Shown: positions 11,283 through 22,001 of the stretch, piece after piece
Layout of the letters: each line of letters starts with the position of its first letter
How positions within the stretch are numbered: position 1 is the stretch's first letter
Origin: Paramyrothecium sp. XJ0827
Lineage: Eukaryota > Ascomycota > Sordariomycetes > Hypocreales > Stachybotryaceae
Reading direction: 5' to 3'
DNA length: 64,000 nucleotides
Assembly (NCBI GenBank): GCA_020881915.1
Contig: JAJFPB010000007.1
Location: forward strand, 2,914,001-2,978,000
Position numbers and translations under genes: made by a program
Notes under the pieces: generated by a model
Seen by the model: the letters and a program-made list of their open reading frames with translations, nothing else
Databases searched by the model: none
What the model was told of the DNA's origin: nothing

Positions 11283-12374
11283 TTACTGGACCCAAGTCGA
11301 TCGCTTGGCGTTACGTCGCGAAACGGCACGCTTAGCCTGGCGCTTCTTGCGGAGTTGTTGGCGCTTGGCTGGGCAGTTGACTGGAGCCTTGGTGGGAGCA
11401 GCAGCGCCAGTTGAAGTAGCAGAAGGAGTCTGGACAGGGGTGGGCACAGCGGCAACCGAGGTGCTGGCAGCATCACCATTGCCGGGCTGAGGGACGGCAG
11501 AGGTAGGGACGGGAGTAGCGGATGAAGGAGCAGGAGTCTCGCTACCGCTGCCATTGCTGGGAGCAGGGGCGGGAGCGGGTGCAGGGTTGGCATCGCTACC
11601 TGTGCAATCGCCGTCGCTGGTCTGGCCGTCAAGGTTGGCAGTGTGGTCCTCACAGGCGTTGGGCCAGGTAGCAGGTCCGGGAGCAACGTAGCTCTGAGGA
11701 ACGGGGTAGTAGATGCTCAACAGCAGGCCAGGCTCGTTGCCATCGTACGCACCAGGGAACTTGACCACAGGGGAAGGCGAGCCAGTGCCAGAGCCAGAGA
11801 CGGAAAGCTGAGCACAGCCAATGTAGTACTGGGCGCCACCGAAAGAGCCAGCACCGTGAAGTCCGACGTGCTCGGCACGCATCAGATAGTTGCCCGCAGG
11901 CAGCTGCTCAGGCAGAGTGAAGGTGAAATTGTGGATGCCCTGGTTGTTGACATAAGTCGCCCACTGAAGACCCTCAGAAGTGATGTCGCTGGTGGTCAGC
12001 TCGTAAACCTTGAACCAATCGCCATCACCAAGGTAGTCAGAGGTCTCGGTGCCGTCAGGGGCCTTGCTCATGTAGACAGCAAGAGGGCCAGGGTGTCCAA
12101 TCTCGCTGTTGACAGTGAAACCGACGACATCGCCAGGGGCGACGTCGTGTGTCTTGGTCTGGCCTCGAATATCCGCATCCAGACCGCCCTGGTTGCAAAC
12201 CATGTTGGGAGAGGTAGGATCCTCGATGGGAGAGTTGAAGTTGGTCGTCTTACGGACGTACTCATAAGGAGAGGTGGTCTCGCCATTGACGATGAGGGCT
12301 TCAAAGTTGTAGTGGGCCAGGACCGTGGGGATAGAAGCAGCAAGGGCCGCAATGGTAGCGAAGGACTGACGCAT
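11283..12374 (-). CDS. AA9 lytic polysaccharide monooxygenase with a basic C-terminal tail
   Basis: This is a single exon of 363 aa. Residues 1-20 are a signal peptide ending VLA, so the mature protein begins with His21, the first half of the copper histidine brace. His94 in the GHPGPLAVYM motif supplies the second copper ligand, and Tyr184 in AQYYIGCAQL is the axial tyrosine. His173 and Gln182 fit the second-sphere positions. The catalytic domain runs to about residue 245. A Pro/Ala/Ser/Thr linker (about 265-335) then leads to a strongly basic tail (about 338-360) with several KR/RR pairs instead of a CBM1. AA9 enzymes oxidatively cut cellulose or related beta-glucans using copper and H2O2/O2. 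The gene converges on the GH5 mannanase. The start ATG gives the signal peptide directly. Confidence 0.95.
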   Translation of the reverse strand: MRQSFATIAALAASIPTVLAHYNFEALIVNGETTSPYEYVRKTTNFNSPIEDPTSPNMVCNQGGLDADIRGQTKTHDVAPGDVVGFTVNSEIGHPGPLAVYMSKAPDGTETSDYLGDGDWFKVYELTTSDITSEGLQWATYVNNQGIHNFTFTLPEQLPAGNYLMRAEHVGLHGAGSFGGAQYYIGCAQLSVSGSGTGSPSPVVKFPGAYDGNEPGLLLSIYYPVPQSYVAPGPATWPNACEDHTANLDGQTSDGDCTGSDANPAPAPAPAPSNGSGSETPAPSSATPVPTSAVPQPGNGDAASTSVAAVPTPVQTPSATSTGAAAPTKAPVNCPAKRQQLRKKRQAKRAVSRRNAKRSTWVQ

Positions 12375-13760
12375 TTTGTTGAGTTCTAGACTTTCAAAGT
12401 CGTGTCTGGTCTGGGAAAGGAGATTGCACGATCTCGTAGTATGTCTTGGGCCAAGAAATGATCGCTTACCACCAGGGTTGAGCGATTGAAGGGACTGTGA
12501 GAGTCAACGAGTGAATGCGAGCAACAGCTGCAAAGAAGAGAACGAAGGAGGGCTGAAGAGAATGGATAATGAGAGCCTGACCAGAAACCATCTCTGACGC
12601 TGCGAAGTTCGATACCTTATAAGCATACGACCAAAGAAGGGTCCACCAAGGGTGCAGGCTCTTCCTATCCGAGGCTCCACAGCTCTTGGCCCATGTTTGT
12701 GTCATTCTTCGATTGTTCTGTTGTTTCGTCCCACTCGTCCCCATCTGATGTAGATTGCATGTCCTGAAACGAGGAATGGATTTTGCACCCCTGGTCATTC
12801 GTATTCCACCAACCACAGAGGGCCCTCATCAGGGGTTTCTCAGAAGGATGGGATGAACCTGCGTGTCGGCTTTGTTCTCAATTATTCACCAATTTGGTAC
12901 GATGACTTGAGTTCATTGGTAGTGCAGATGAAAGTCGCTCGATTTTCCTCCAACAGCGGTGACGATGTTGCAGTCAGTCGCGATCCACCTCCAATAAGCC
13001 CGATTGAAGATCAAGGGGCCAAGCCATACTAACTGCATTAACTCATGAATTGAACAAATTAGCAGGAAATGCAACGCCCTCCACGAGCGATAGTCACGTC
13101 ATCTTGACTGCAGGCTCTAATGGGCCGAGTTCCGTCCAAAGCAGGAGGCTGGGTGCAAGCGATTGAGATCTTGACCCCACTATTCAGGAGAACCGTTTAA
13201 TATGTGACAGGAGATGGCTAATTCGAAACGACAAGACACTTTATGATTGGATACGTAGGCTTTGGCAGGGATCAATGGTGTGGATGTGGGTTCCAAGCGC
13301 ACCGACATTCTCGTCTACAGATCTGGACAACAAAAGAAGCGCGCGCGTGGGGGCAATTCTTCAAATCTCTTTCGACCAGGATGCAATGTAAAAGGAGAGT
13401 TCAGGTGCCGCGAGCCGCTGCGGGAAATGATCAAGAGGATGGGGAATGCCATCTTCTGATTTGTCTGCGCACCAATTGCGCAGATGTCATCGGGAGATGA
13501 TGCGTCGACGGTGCACCGAAAGATCAGCACCACGCTTCTTTAATCCCATCACCGTGGGCCGAGCCGTGAGAGTTGAACTAAACGCTCGTGACATACACAC
13601 CAAGCGCAGGAGATTATTGTGCTGTACTCCTCAGTGCTGCGCATTAGGTATAACTCAGTCGCAGAAAGATTGCGATAATTACATGAACTATTACTGGTCT
13701 CCAAAAGGTGTTGCATCGAGCTCGAGCCTACACGTCATCGTGCCTCATACACAATTGCCT
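12375..13760. other. Upstream region of the LPMO gene; no gene recognised
   Basis: This 1.4-kb stretch includes the LPMO promoter. A CTTATAAGG sequence on the minus strand at about 12,612 is a possible TATA element, but it is far from the ATG. Open frames here are short and featureless. Confidence 0.4.
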
Positions 13761-14240
13761 TCAAACTCTATCGCTTCTTTCCGATGCATCGTGGCAAACA
13801 ACCTCTACGTTGTTTCCCGCTGCGTCGAGGACAAAGGCTCCATAGTATTTGGGGTGATAGTGACTTCGGATACCGGGGGCTCCGTTGTCTTTGGCTCCCG
13901 CTTCAATGGCTGCAGCGTAAAAGGCGTCGACAGTAGCACAATCTGGATAAGAGCGTGAGCATGCGATGGGGATTTTGCCTCAGAACAACAGCATGTACCC
14001 ACCCCGTGCGCGGAAGGCCACGTGAACGCTGTGTGTAGAGGTGTCCGGCCTTCCAATAATCCAGAAATTACTCTGTTTGTAGTCTGCAATGGGGCCCTCG
14101 TCGTTCCCCAGGCCCACAGCTGCAGGTCCATACTGGAGGCGCTTCTCGTAGCCAAGAGGCGCCAAACCGGCGAGGTATATAGCTAAGCAGGCCTCAAACT
14201 TATCGTTGGGCACGTTAACGGAAGTATGATCAATCGTCAT
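13761..14240 (-). CDS. VOC (glyoxalase/bleomycin-resistance fold) protein
   Basis: Two exons, complement(14003..14240) and complement(13761..13942), are joined across a 60-bp intron (GTGGGT...CCAG) and give 139 aa. The N-terminus MTIDHTSVNV is the usual first strand of the small fungal VOC proteins. It is followed by FWIIG and HVAFRAR, and in exon 2 by VDAFYAAAIEAGA, HPKYYGAFVLD and GNNVEVVCHD. These reproduce the two beta-alpha-beta-beta-beta modules. His5 and the terminal Glu of the NNVE strand are the likely metal ligands. VOC members include glyoxalase I, dioxygenases and resistance proteins, and the substrate here cannot be told. Without the intron the frame would stop after 86 codons. 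Confidence 0.82.
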
Positions 14241-15099
14241 GACGATGGTCTGCAGTTGTCTAAGTCAAACAAGAAATTTTGTGGGCAACTGGCACAGGGT
14301 TTTGTCGTCGGAGGCTTGGTGATAGGGACGAGGAATGCATTACATCGTCGCTCGTTCATGTCCATTTATAAACTGATGCCGGACTTTTTGTGGCGTTCCG
14401 GTTGGCATCGAGCTTAATGTTTCATACCACAATCACAGATGACCGGCTTTCTTAGCAAAGTCCGCTAAGCGAGAGGCTGCCGGTTAGCCAATCTAGGCAG
14501 TGACTGCAATCAGGCTCTCGTCCGTCTGGCGGATTAGTGGATAACAGAAGCATGCACGCAAGCGGCGGCGTGAAGCGCGGGGCAGAGGACAAAAATATCG
14601 AGCCGTCAAAAGGTGGTAATTAGGGTCGCTGGCGCAAGATAAATTTGGCCCCCACGTTCAAGCGGCACCTGTGAAGTCTTCTCGTGAAAGGCTTATGGCT
14701 GCTGACGCCAAGTGACAAGGGATAGCCGTTCGAATGATGCATTCGTGGTGGAAATAACGCTAGATTGCTTTACTGGCATGTCAGTTGAAGCAAGGCATGC
14801 TTTAACACTGTCCATTCAGGTAGCGCATAAATGGAACAACTAGACTACATGGAGCCTGTAGTCCCCTGTTGCATTCCTCTTCATCCTTTCTTCTTCGCCT
14901 CTTGAACATCACCACGTCGTATTGCTAGCAACGGCAGCCTCGAGGATGGATTTGTTGGTTCGATAATGTAGTGTTAATGAGCACGAGTGGTACATGATAC
15001 AGGACCAAAGGCTGCCATAGCAATGTTTCAACAGGTTCTTACGGTAGTGAAAAGTGCGCCCCGTCCTCGATCATGATGTACATTGCACAAGCGTCGGTC
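14241..15099. other. Intergenic stretch, nothing recognised
   Basis: Short open frames only. It holds the promoter of the VOC gene and the 3' flank of the SDR gene. Confidence 0.45.
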
Positions 15100-15918
15100 T
15101 CACTTCATGTAAGGCTGTAGGGCATTTTTGAGCGCAAGCTGCTGGGTCTGGAAAAGCTTTCGTCTTTGGTCCTCGAATCCACCCTCTTTGAACAAGGCCT
15201 CGCCAGGCCCAATGGCGAATTGTTCATCTCCTCTTAGCAGTCCTTCATACATCAAATCTGTGTACTGGTCTATTGGCATGCCGATTTTGCCACCGTTGAT
15301 GAGATCAGGCTGGTGACGTTCGTCGTGTAGCTCTGTCTGTACAGCCGGTGGGAAGACCTCAATCATTCGCACATTCGTCTGGCCAGCATCCTGGAGTTGT
15401 TGACGAGTTGCCATTATGAAGGCGTGCAGGGCTGCTTTGGATGCGTTGTAGTTGGGAGTCCTGACCATATTCGGGATCAGTCCCAGTGTTGCGCTGACAT
15501 ATATTAAATGAGCCTGCTTCTTCTTCAAGAGATGTGGCAGAAAAGCGGTCGTGAGATGCACAGCTGAGGTGTAGTTCGTCATCAGCTCTACACCAAGATC
15601 GGCCAGATCGACAGATTCCGGTTTCGTGAAGTCAAAGGCACGTTGTATGCCTGCATTGATGATAACACAATCGGTGTCCGGGAAGGTCTCGATTATTGAC
15701 GTCGCGAAAGATCTGGTGTCTTCCAATTTCGTTACATCAAAGACATGCGCTGAGGCTTTATCGCTTCCATGCCTCTCAACGAACGAAGTCAGGAGGGATT
15801 CCCTGCGGCCAACAACGGCCACTTTCGTTCCAACGGTGATCAGCCGGTCTGCCAGTGCTTTTCCAATGCCAGAGCTAGCACCTAGGATGATCGCTCTGCT
15901 GTATATCTTCTCTGCCAT
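15100..15918 (-). CDS. Short-chain dehydrogenase/reductase (SDR)
   Basis: This is a single exon of 272 aa. The start is the ATG at 15918 (MAEKIYS); the open frame extends further upstream but without an ATG. The Rossmann signature GASSGIG is at 13-19, directly after the first strand, and GRR at 37-39 after the second strand suggests NADP(H). INAG at 87-90 matches the NNAG motif. Ser142, Tyr157 and Lys161 (YNASK) form the catalytic set, and Asn115 fits the fourth position. The C-terminal half has the family's PPAVQTEL segment. The overall pattern resembles the DltE-like classical SDRs of fungi. It should oxidise or reduce an alcohol/carbonyl pair in the cytosol; the substrate is unknown. It stands alone, with long spacers on both sides. 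Confidence 0.9.
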   Translation of the reverse strand: MAEKIYSRAIILGASSGIGKALADRLITVGTKVAVVGRRESLLTSFVERHGSDKASAHVFDVTKLEDTRSFATSIIETFPDTDCVIINAGIQRAFDFTKPESVDLADLGVELMTNYTSAVHLTTAFLPHLLKKKQAHLIYVSATLGLIPNMVRTPNYNASKAALHAFIMATRQQLQDAGQTNVRMIEVFPPAVQTELHDERHQPDLINGGKIGMPIDQYTDLMYEGLLRGDEQFAIGPGEALFKEGGFEDQRRKLFQTQQLALKNALQPYMK

Positions 15919-18048
15919 ACTTCTGGTGAAAGGTGGTGGGTCGCAAGAAAGGTCTGTGGGAGCACCTTTTGCCCTCGACAGCGCCGAATGGAATTCAGAT
16001 AGGCCTACGGCCAGCCCGTCCCGCAACAATGTTTGACCTACACTCAGGGCCTAATCCAATAAACCGAGTGCGCCTCCCCAGGAGAGGCTGTATCGGTACT
16101 AGGAAAGATGTCGGAACGACTCCAGCTTCTGCATGGGCAGTTTACAATGACTAGGTTGGTGTTGGGAGATGTGGGGTTAGCGATTTGTGCATTGGGCTCT
16201 AAACCCTGGGCAATTCCAAGTACCTACCCCAGAGTCGAGCATGTACCGTCACCGTTTCCTAACATGATGTATGTTCTTTACAACGCAAAAGTCAACAGCA
16301 TGCATCATTCATTAGCATGTGGCAGCACGTTGAGTAGGCGGCGAACCTGGTATGAGTGAGTGCATGCGACACTCGTATCTAGACTTGGGATTATTTTTAC
16401 CCGTTTCGAACCGAGGAACAGGCGTGGAGGCACTTGACACCCAAATGTACAGGGCAGCAGTGGAGTTTCATGTGCGGGATGAGGTGCGCATAGCTGACTT
16501 GACCCTCTATCAACCAACAGCAGGGAGACACAGAGCGTCACGCAAGTCCTACTCAATACCCGTGATCGAGGAGCCTGGTACTATGCGGAACTTTTGTCGG
16601 CCAACTTTACCTACCTACCTACCTAGGTAATGAGACTTGATATGCCATCTGTCAAGTTTGCGTCAATTATGGGAATGGCTGTCCCCTTTGCAGTCCATTG
16701 CTTCCCGCTTCCCAGTGGCATCGCGACTGCAATCACACTTCGGATTTTTTGTGCAGCCCGTGTATCTCAGACCTTCTGGCGGCAGAGTAATGGACGAGTC
16801 CATTGTGACTCTTAAGCATCGACTGTGGCTTCGAATGAATCTCTGCTACACCGGTAATACGCTTTTCATAGTGCTCAAACGCAAACCATTCGCAAAGGAG
16901 TGAGTAATTGTGCCGCTCTCATGTGCGTGGTGTGAATTACTACTTTACCATGGCACTTTACGTGAGGAATCGGCTAGTATACGTGGCTACCGGGCGTAGA
17001 GGCAAAAAGGGCCAAGCGGCATCAAGTCCGATCCACTCCCGCAAGTCAAATGCCGACTTTGCCATGATTGAACACGGCGTCTATTTAAGTCTAAGCCCAA
17101 TCTAGCAAGCCCAACAAAGTGGACAAATCCCGTCCGGGCTTCTCCATCACAAGTCGATCACTTCTCTGTGTTCTTGTGCAGATACCAGATCCACACAGGG
17201 CCTTCATACTCATTGATCAGCCCAGCCGCGTTCTTCCATTGGGCTCACAGGAAAGGCTAGGCCTATTTCTGCCAATGGAGCCGATGATTCAGGTACGGCC
17301 TTCGGCATTCCGTGCCGGGCAGCTCCAGGAAGCATCACACCCTCCCACCCCGGATGAGCCGATCTGGAAGGTGAAGGTGATATTGTCCGACCATGCAAAT
17401 AGTCTAGCAAACATCTCAGAGATCGACAAAAGTCATAAAGAATGAAGGCTGGCTGGCTGCAAGAGCTGACGCCAAGACAAGATTGAGCAATGACGTCGAT
17501 TCAGAGTTGTGCCATTGGTAGATCAAGTGATCATTCACTCGCCGTTCTGTGACTGAGCTTTGCCTAGTATGGCTGGTGGGCACCTCATCACCGACAAAGC
17601 CTTCATATACCGGATAGATCTTTGATAGTCATGATGCCCCGACATTCTACCTCCTGTTCTCGGCCCACGGGCCCAGGACGGATCCATCATCCGTGGGGCT
17701 AACATATAACTCTGAACCACACTCCCGAATTGAGTAGGTCAGATCATCACTCTTGCCATTCATTCCGAAGCGGAAGCCGAACTTGGCAAGCGCTTAACCA
17801 TGCGCTGGTATCAGTCTGCGCACGTTGAGGAAAGTACGATGCCGCTTGGTCTCGACTCTAGTAATGCATCGGCGCTTAGTGCGTTCCGGGTAGCAACCGT
17901 TCAGCCTGGGTGGTGTCGTGAACAAGGACCTGCCCAAAGCGGAAGGTTGATATGGAACATGGAGAACAGTCATTTACTCAGTTGAAATGATGATTGTAGG
18001 ATAGGTGTTATGACACCTAGTCACTGAACAGTCATGGAGCAAAATGTC
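15919..18048. other. Intergenic stretch of about 2.1 kb
   Basis: No protein family is recognisable. It contains a short tetranucleotide run (TACC units, about 16,608-16,625) and many short open frames on both strands. The 3' end is the carboxypeptidase promoter. Confidence 0.45.
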
Positions 18049-18055
18049 TATATAT
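18049..18055 (+). promoter_or_regulatory. TATA box of the carboxypeptidase gene
   Basis: TATATAT lies about 85 bp upstream of the ATG at 18138 and is followed by a CT-rich leader, as in many highly expressed fungal genes. Confidence 0.45.
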
Positions 18056-18137
18056 GTGCTGAGAGGGCACCTGTCGCTTACCTCTTCACCCCTCTGTCGT
18101 TCTTCAGCTCCACTCGGTGTTAACAAATCATCTCAAG

Positions 18138-19658
18138 ATGAAGACTATTCCATTTCTTACGGCTCTTCTGGCCATTGGGTCTGCCAGCTCGATCCCACGT
18201 CCTCGCAAGGTCACCTATGATGGCTTCAAGGTCTACCGTGTAGGCGTCGGCAAGGATACGGCCGAAGTCGACAATATAGTGTCCAAACTCGGGTTAGAGA
18301 CATGGGAATATCCCCGCCAGCCAGGCTCTTTTGCAGACATCGTGGTTGGCCCGGATCAGTTCAAGGCTTTCAAGAAGGAGACTGCTAAGCTCCAAGTTGA
18401 GACGATGCATGAGGATCTTGGCGCCTCGATCGCAGATGAGACCAGCTTCCAGACCTATCTCGGTATGTACAACGAAATCGGACATCATTCGCGATGAGAG
18501 CTGACACTATCTATCGTCAAGCTGGTACGGCGAACGCAACTTGGTTCAACTCATACCACGCATACAGGGACCATGTCCAGTTCCTCACAGATCTCCAAGC
18601 AACATATCCGGGCAACTCACGGACTGTGTCGTCTGGGCGCTCACTGAACGGCAACAACATTGCTGGTATTCACGTCTATGGCAGCGGCGGCCCTGGCAAA
18701 AAGCCAGCCGTGGTTTTTCACGGTACCGTCCATGCCCGAGAGTGGATCACGAACATGGTAAGTGACTTGTATTCCACTTGAAGCGTATGCGCACTGTTGG
18801 ATTGCGTCACCTCACACGATGTAGGTCGTAGAGTACTTTGCCTGGAACCTCCTCTCCAATTACGCCTCGAACGTAGAGATCAAGAGCTTCGTTGACAAAT
18901 ACGACTTTTACTTTTTCCCTGTTGTCAACCCTGATGGTGAGCAGGACTCGAATGTGCCTTGGCCTAACTCGTCAGATTAACAAGTAGAACAGGCTTCCTC
19001 TACAGCCAGACCAATGACCGCTTGTGGCGCAAGAATCGTCAGACCACATCAGGAAGCACCTGTCTTGGTCATGACATCAATCGCAACTGGCCTTTCAAAT
19101 GGGAGGTGACCGGCGGCGCTTCGACGAATCCATGCGCCCAGGATTACAGAGGCACCTCTGCAGGTAGCGCTCCTGAGACGCAAGCCCTTGCTTCCTTCCT
19201 GCGACAGATCAAGGCTTCCCAGGGCCTGAAGCTGTACATTGATTGGCACGCCTACTCGCAGCTCTTTATGACCCGTAAGTTTGAGATTGGATCAGCCATA
19301 CAAGATGAGTCCATGAGGAGCTCCTGCTAATCTATTATTGTATATAGCTTACGGTTATTCTTGCACTGCTGTTGCTGCAAAGAACACCGAGTTCCAAAGG
19401 CTTGCTGCTGGTGTTGTTGCTGCTATTCGCGGCGTGTTCGGCACCTCGTTCCAGTATGGTCCGATCTGCACGACTATCTATCAAGCCACCGGCAGCAGCG
19501 TTGACTATGTGAATGATGTCGTGGGCGCTGATTACACTTTCACGGCCGAGCTTCGAGACACAGGTCGGTATGGCTTCGTTCTGCCAGCCAGCCAAATTGT
19601 TCCCAGCGGGCAAGAAGCTTGGGCTGGTGTTCGATACCTGCTCCAAAACATGAGGTAA
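18138..19658 (+). CDS. Secreted M14A metallocarboxypeptidase (carboxypeptidase A/B type)
   Basis: Five exons, 18138..18462, 18522..18757, 18825..18936, 18993..19274 and 19348..19658, give 421 aa in frame. The introns are 56-73 bp with GTATGT, GTAAGT, GTGAGC and GTAAGT donors. Residues 1-17 ([17 protein letters not shown]) are the signal peptide, followed by an activation propeptide of roughly 90 residues. The catalytic domain shows zinc ligands His179 and Glu182 (HAREW) and His310 (DWHAYSQ). Substrate-binding DINRNW is at 252-257, and the general base Glu386 is in [10 protein letters not shown]. It should remove C-terminal residues from peptides outside the cell after propeptide cleavage. The start was chosen because it opens the signal peptide; a GTG seven codons upstream is not a eukaryotic start. 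Confidence 0.93.
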
Positions 19659-21233
19659 GCTAGGGCTAGACTAGAAGCGATGAGGAAAGGGGGAAGGGGA
19701 AACTAGCCGGGCACGCGTCGAGTTTACATTTGCATGATGTTTCAAAGTGTCGAGTTACTTGCCGTGGCTGAGAGATAGCGATGTTTTCCACTACTTCTAA
19801 CGAGACTTTAACAAAATATAACAATCAGGGTGCTATCAGATTCATGGAGTTCAATGCTCGTGCATTATGTGAGAAAACGTGCCCCATCGGAGCTGTGCCT
19901 GGGGTCGCCTAGACGCTAGGGTCGAGCGACGTGGAAATGACAATTCTTGTAACTTTGCATACCATGCCTGTTCAGCCTATATACCTCTCATGCGCGAGCA
20001 GTCTAATCTGATGAGCTACGGCATGTCAGTTATGAAAGAGCTTGAAAGGTCTTCCCGCACTCTTCAAAGCAGACATTTTTACGAATGACTGGCTGGAGTG
20101 ATGATGACCTTATCGTTATATAAAGGTTACAGTAGACGACGTTGTTGCGCGAGGCCGAGTAGCACTAACCCAACAGATACCGAAAGTTCCAGCTTCAATT
20201 TTGGCTATGTGGCGAGCTGGGACATGTAGTGCCTGTCTATGGCATCATCTTAAATGAGCTCCTCTACGGGCTACTAACCAAAATACCTTCATAACTCAAA
20301 GCGTTGCGAGAAGACTGGTTCTTGATTAGACATTTGAGGTAGCAAGTGGTCGGTAGTCACACAAGATAATTCTTGAAGTGCTTGCCTGCGTCGAAGAATC
20401 ACGCCGAAGATCATGGTTTGAGCCTCACTACTTTTACCGATATTGAAATAGAAGTTGACAGCTATAATTACTTAGATCAATCGCACTTAATAGCATGAAC
20501 TGAATCGCTCCAACGGGCCAGTTGTTCGTATTCCCAAAGTCTATGTACGTAATGCAATTGAACGCCTGCCATGCTAAACATCCGAGTTGAAACGCCACAC
20601 GGCTTAAAAAGACATTTGATCCTCCACTAGACAATACAACAGATCTTGGGTATATTCCTCCGTGACATAAAATCATTGTATTACTGGAATTCGAAGGTAA
20701 GATTGCATTCAGTGGCGGCATATTGCTTTCAGGGTTTATTCGTAGCTTTGTATCGAGGGCGCCGCGTCCCTTGAACCAGGTCAGTAGACTCGCACACTTT
20801 GCCATCATATATTCATACCTATGCACCAACGGCACAATAGGTGAGGCAAGAAGACAACGGTCAGAGTTAACGTTTGGTGAACGGTAACGGGCAGTAATGT
20901 AGACATGGTCCCATGTGTGGGTCGTGAGGACAATTGCCACGCCAATGGGCAGTCGCATAATGGCATCATTCAGCTGTGGCGACTTGGGTGCATAAATGAA
21001 GGAGAGGTCAAGATTTGGTCTCGGCCAATGGCGGACAGACCTTGAGCTATACTTCGAAGGATTTGCCGTGTTGCGCTCGCCAAGTCGCTGACCATCGTAG
21101 TCGCAAAAAGATATTTGTTCAGGTATAGTTGGGCGGCATCTTTCAGTTTCATGCCACGGCGGGTAGACGAGAATTTGAAAAATGTCGTAGATCAAGTGAA
21201 AGGTCAAGATCGAATAGAATCGACCAATACACC
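19659..21233. other. Intergenic stretch with one long but featureless open frame
   Basis: A minus-strand open frame spans 20434-21207 but has no ATG near its start. Its first internal ATG is at 20958, leaving 174 codons. I see no domain, signal peptide or homologous motif, and it overlaps the 3' side of the next minus-strand gene. It is treated as probably non-coding. Confidence 0.35.
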
Positions 21234-22001
21234 CTAGCCACCTGGGCGATCCGGCATGTGAGGCAATTGTGGCACGAGAAGGAGGAGATGATCTCGCGGT
21301 AATGACCTGTGTGAAATAGGGTCTTCGGTGTCTCCTTGAGAAGCTGTTGGGTTCGTGATGGGAGAGTTATCTCCCGGGTCGGCCACTGTCGGTTGTGCGA
21401 GGCCGAGTGTAGCATCTCCCACAGTCGGATTCGGTTGCTCAGGTACGGCGTCGTCTTGGGCAAGAGCGAGAGCATCGCCCTGTTGCTGAGCTCTTTGGCG
21501 AAGTTCGGACCAGTTGCGCGTGCGCATCTGTCGTGAATTAGTTGCTTTGCGCTCAGCGAAGTATGGTAGAGTAGAAAGGGCACCAAGCGCCTTCGAAGGG
21601 CAAATGTAGCCTAGTAATGGATCGAGGCGCTACTTACGCGAGCTTTCTTGTAAATACGAGCCTAAGCCAACAGTTGACCAGGTTAGCTTTGGGTTCGAAA
21701 GTCCACGCAACAAGTGTTGGATTCATTTGTTGCCTCTCCAAAACATAAAGAGAATAGAACGTAAAAGAATCGGACATGCCTGTGGAAGAGTTCCCTGCGC
21801 ACCGGCTCTTCTGCGACGAATCATGGCGAGGACATTGTGACCGTCGAACGAAGTGAGCTCAGACGGGGAAGTGGATGCGGGTCGTTGAGCATCTTGCCGT
21901 TGCGTTTCGGAAGATTGTGATGCGGGTTGCTGTGATATTGAAGGCGAGCGGGGGGGACTTGACAATGACGACGAAGACGATGGCGCCGCATGATCGGTCA
22001 T
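21234..22001 (-). CDS. Small hypothetical protein with a GC-AG intron
   Basis: Three exons, complement(21780..22001), (21638..21661) and (21234..21527), join in frame to 179 aa. The first intron (118 bp) has the donor CAG|GCATGT, a GC-AG intron; it ends TTAG after a GCTAAC branch site. The second (110 bp) starts GTAAGT and ends CAG. Exon 2 encodes only eight residues (ARIYKKAR). The N-terminal 45 residues are Ser/Pro/Gln-rich and look disordered. The central part (DGHNVLAMIRRRR, then RTRNWSELRQRA) is basic and could be helical. The C-terminus is acidic/Pro-rich. No family is recognised and no function is proposed. The regular splice structure is the main reason to believe the gene; the C-terminal end could differ if a further intron exists. 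Confidence 0.55.

Noticed and set aside
11643..12389. Plus-strand open frame of 248 codons
   Set aside because: Antisense shadow of the LPMO gene, with a composition typical of mirrored codons and no motif.
20434..21207. Minus-strand open frame of 257 codons
   Set aside because: There is no ATG near its start, no domain and no signal peptide. From its first ATG (20,958) only 174 codons remain. Kept only as a comment on the intergenic entry.
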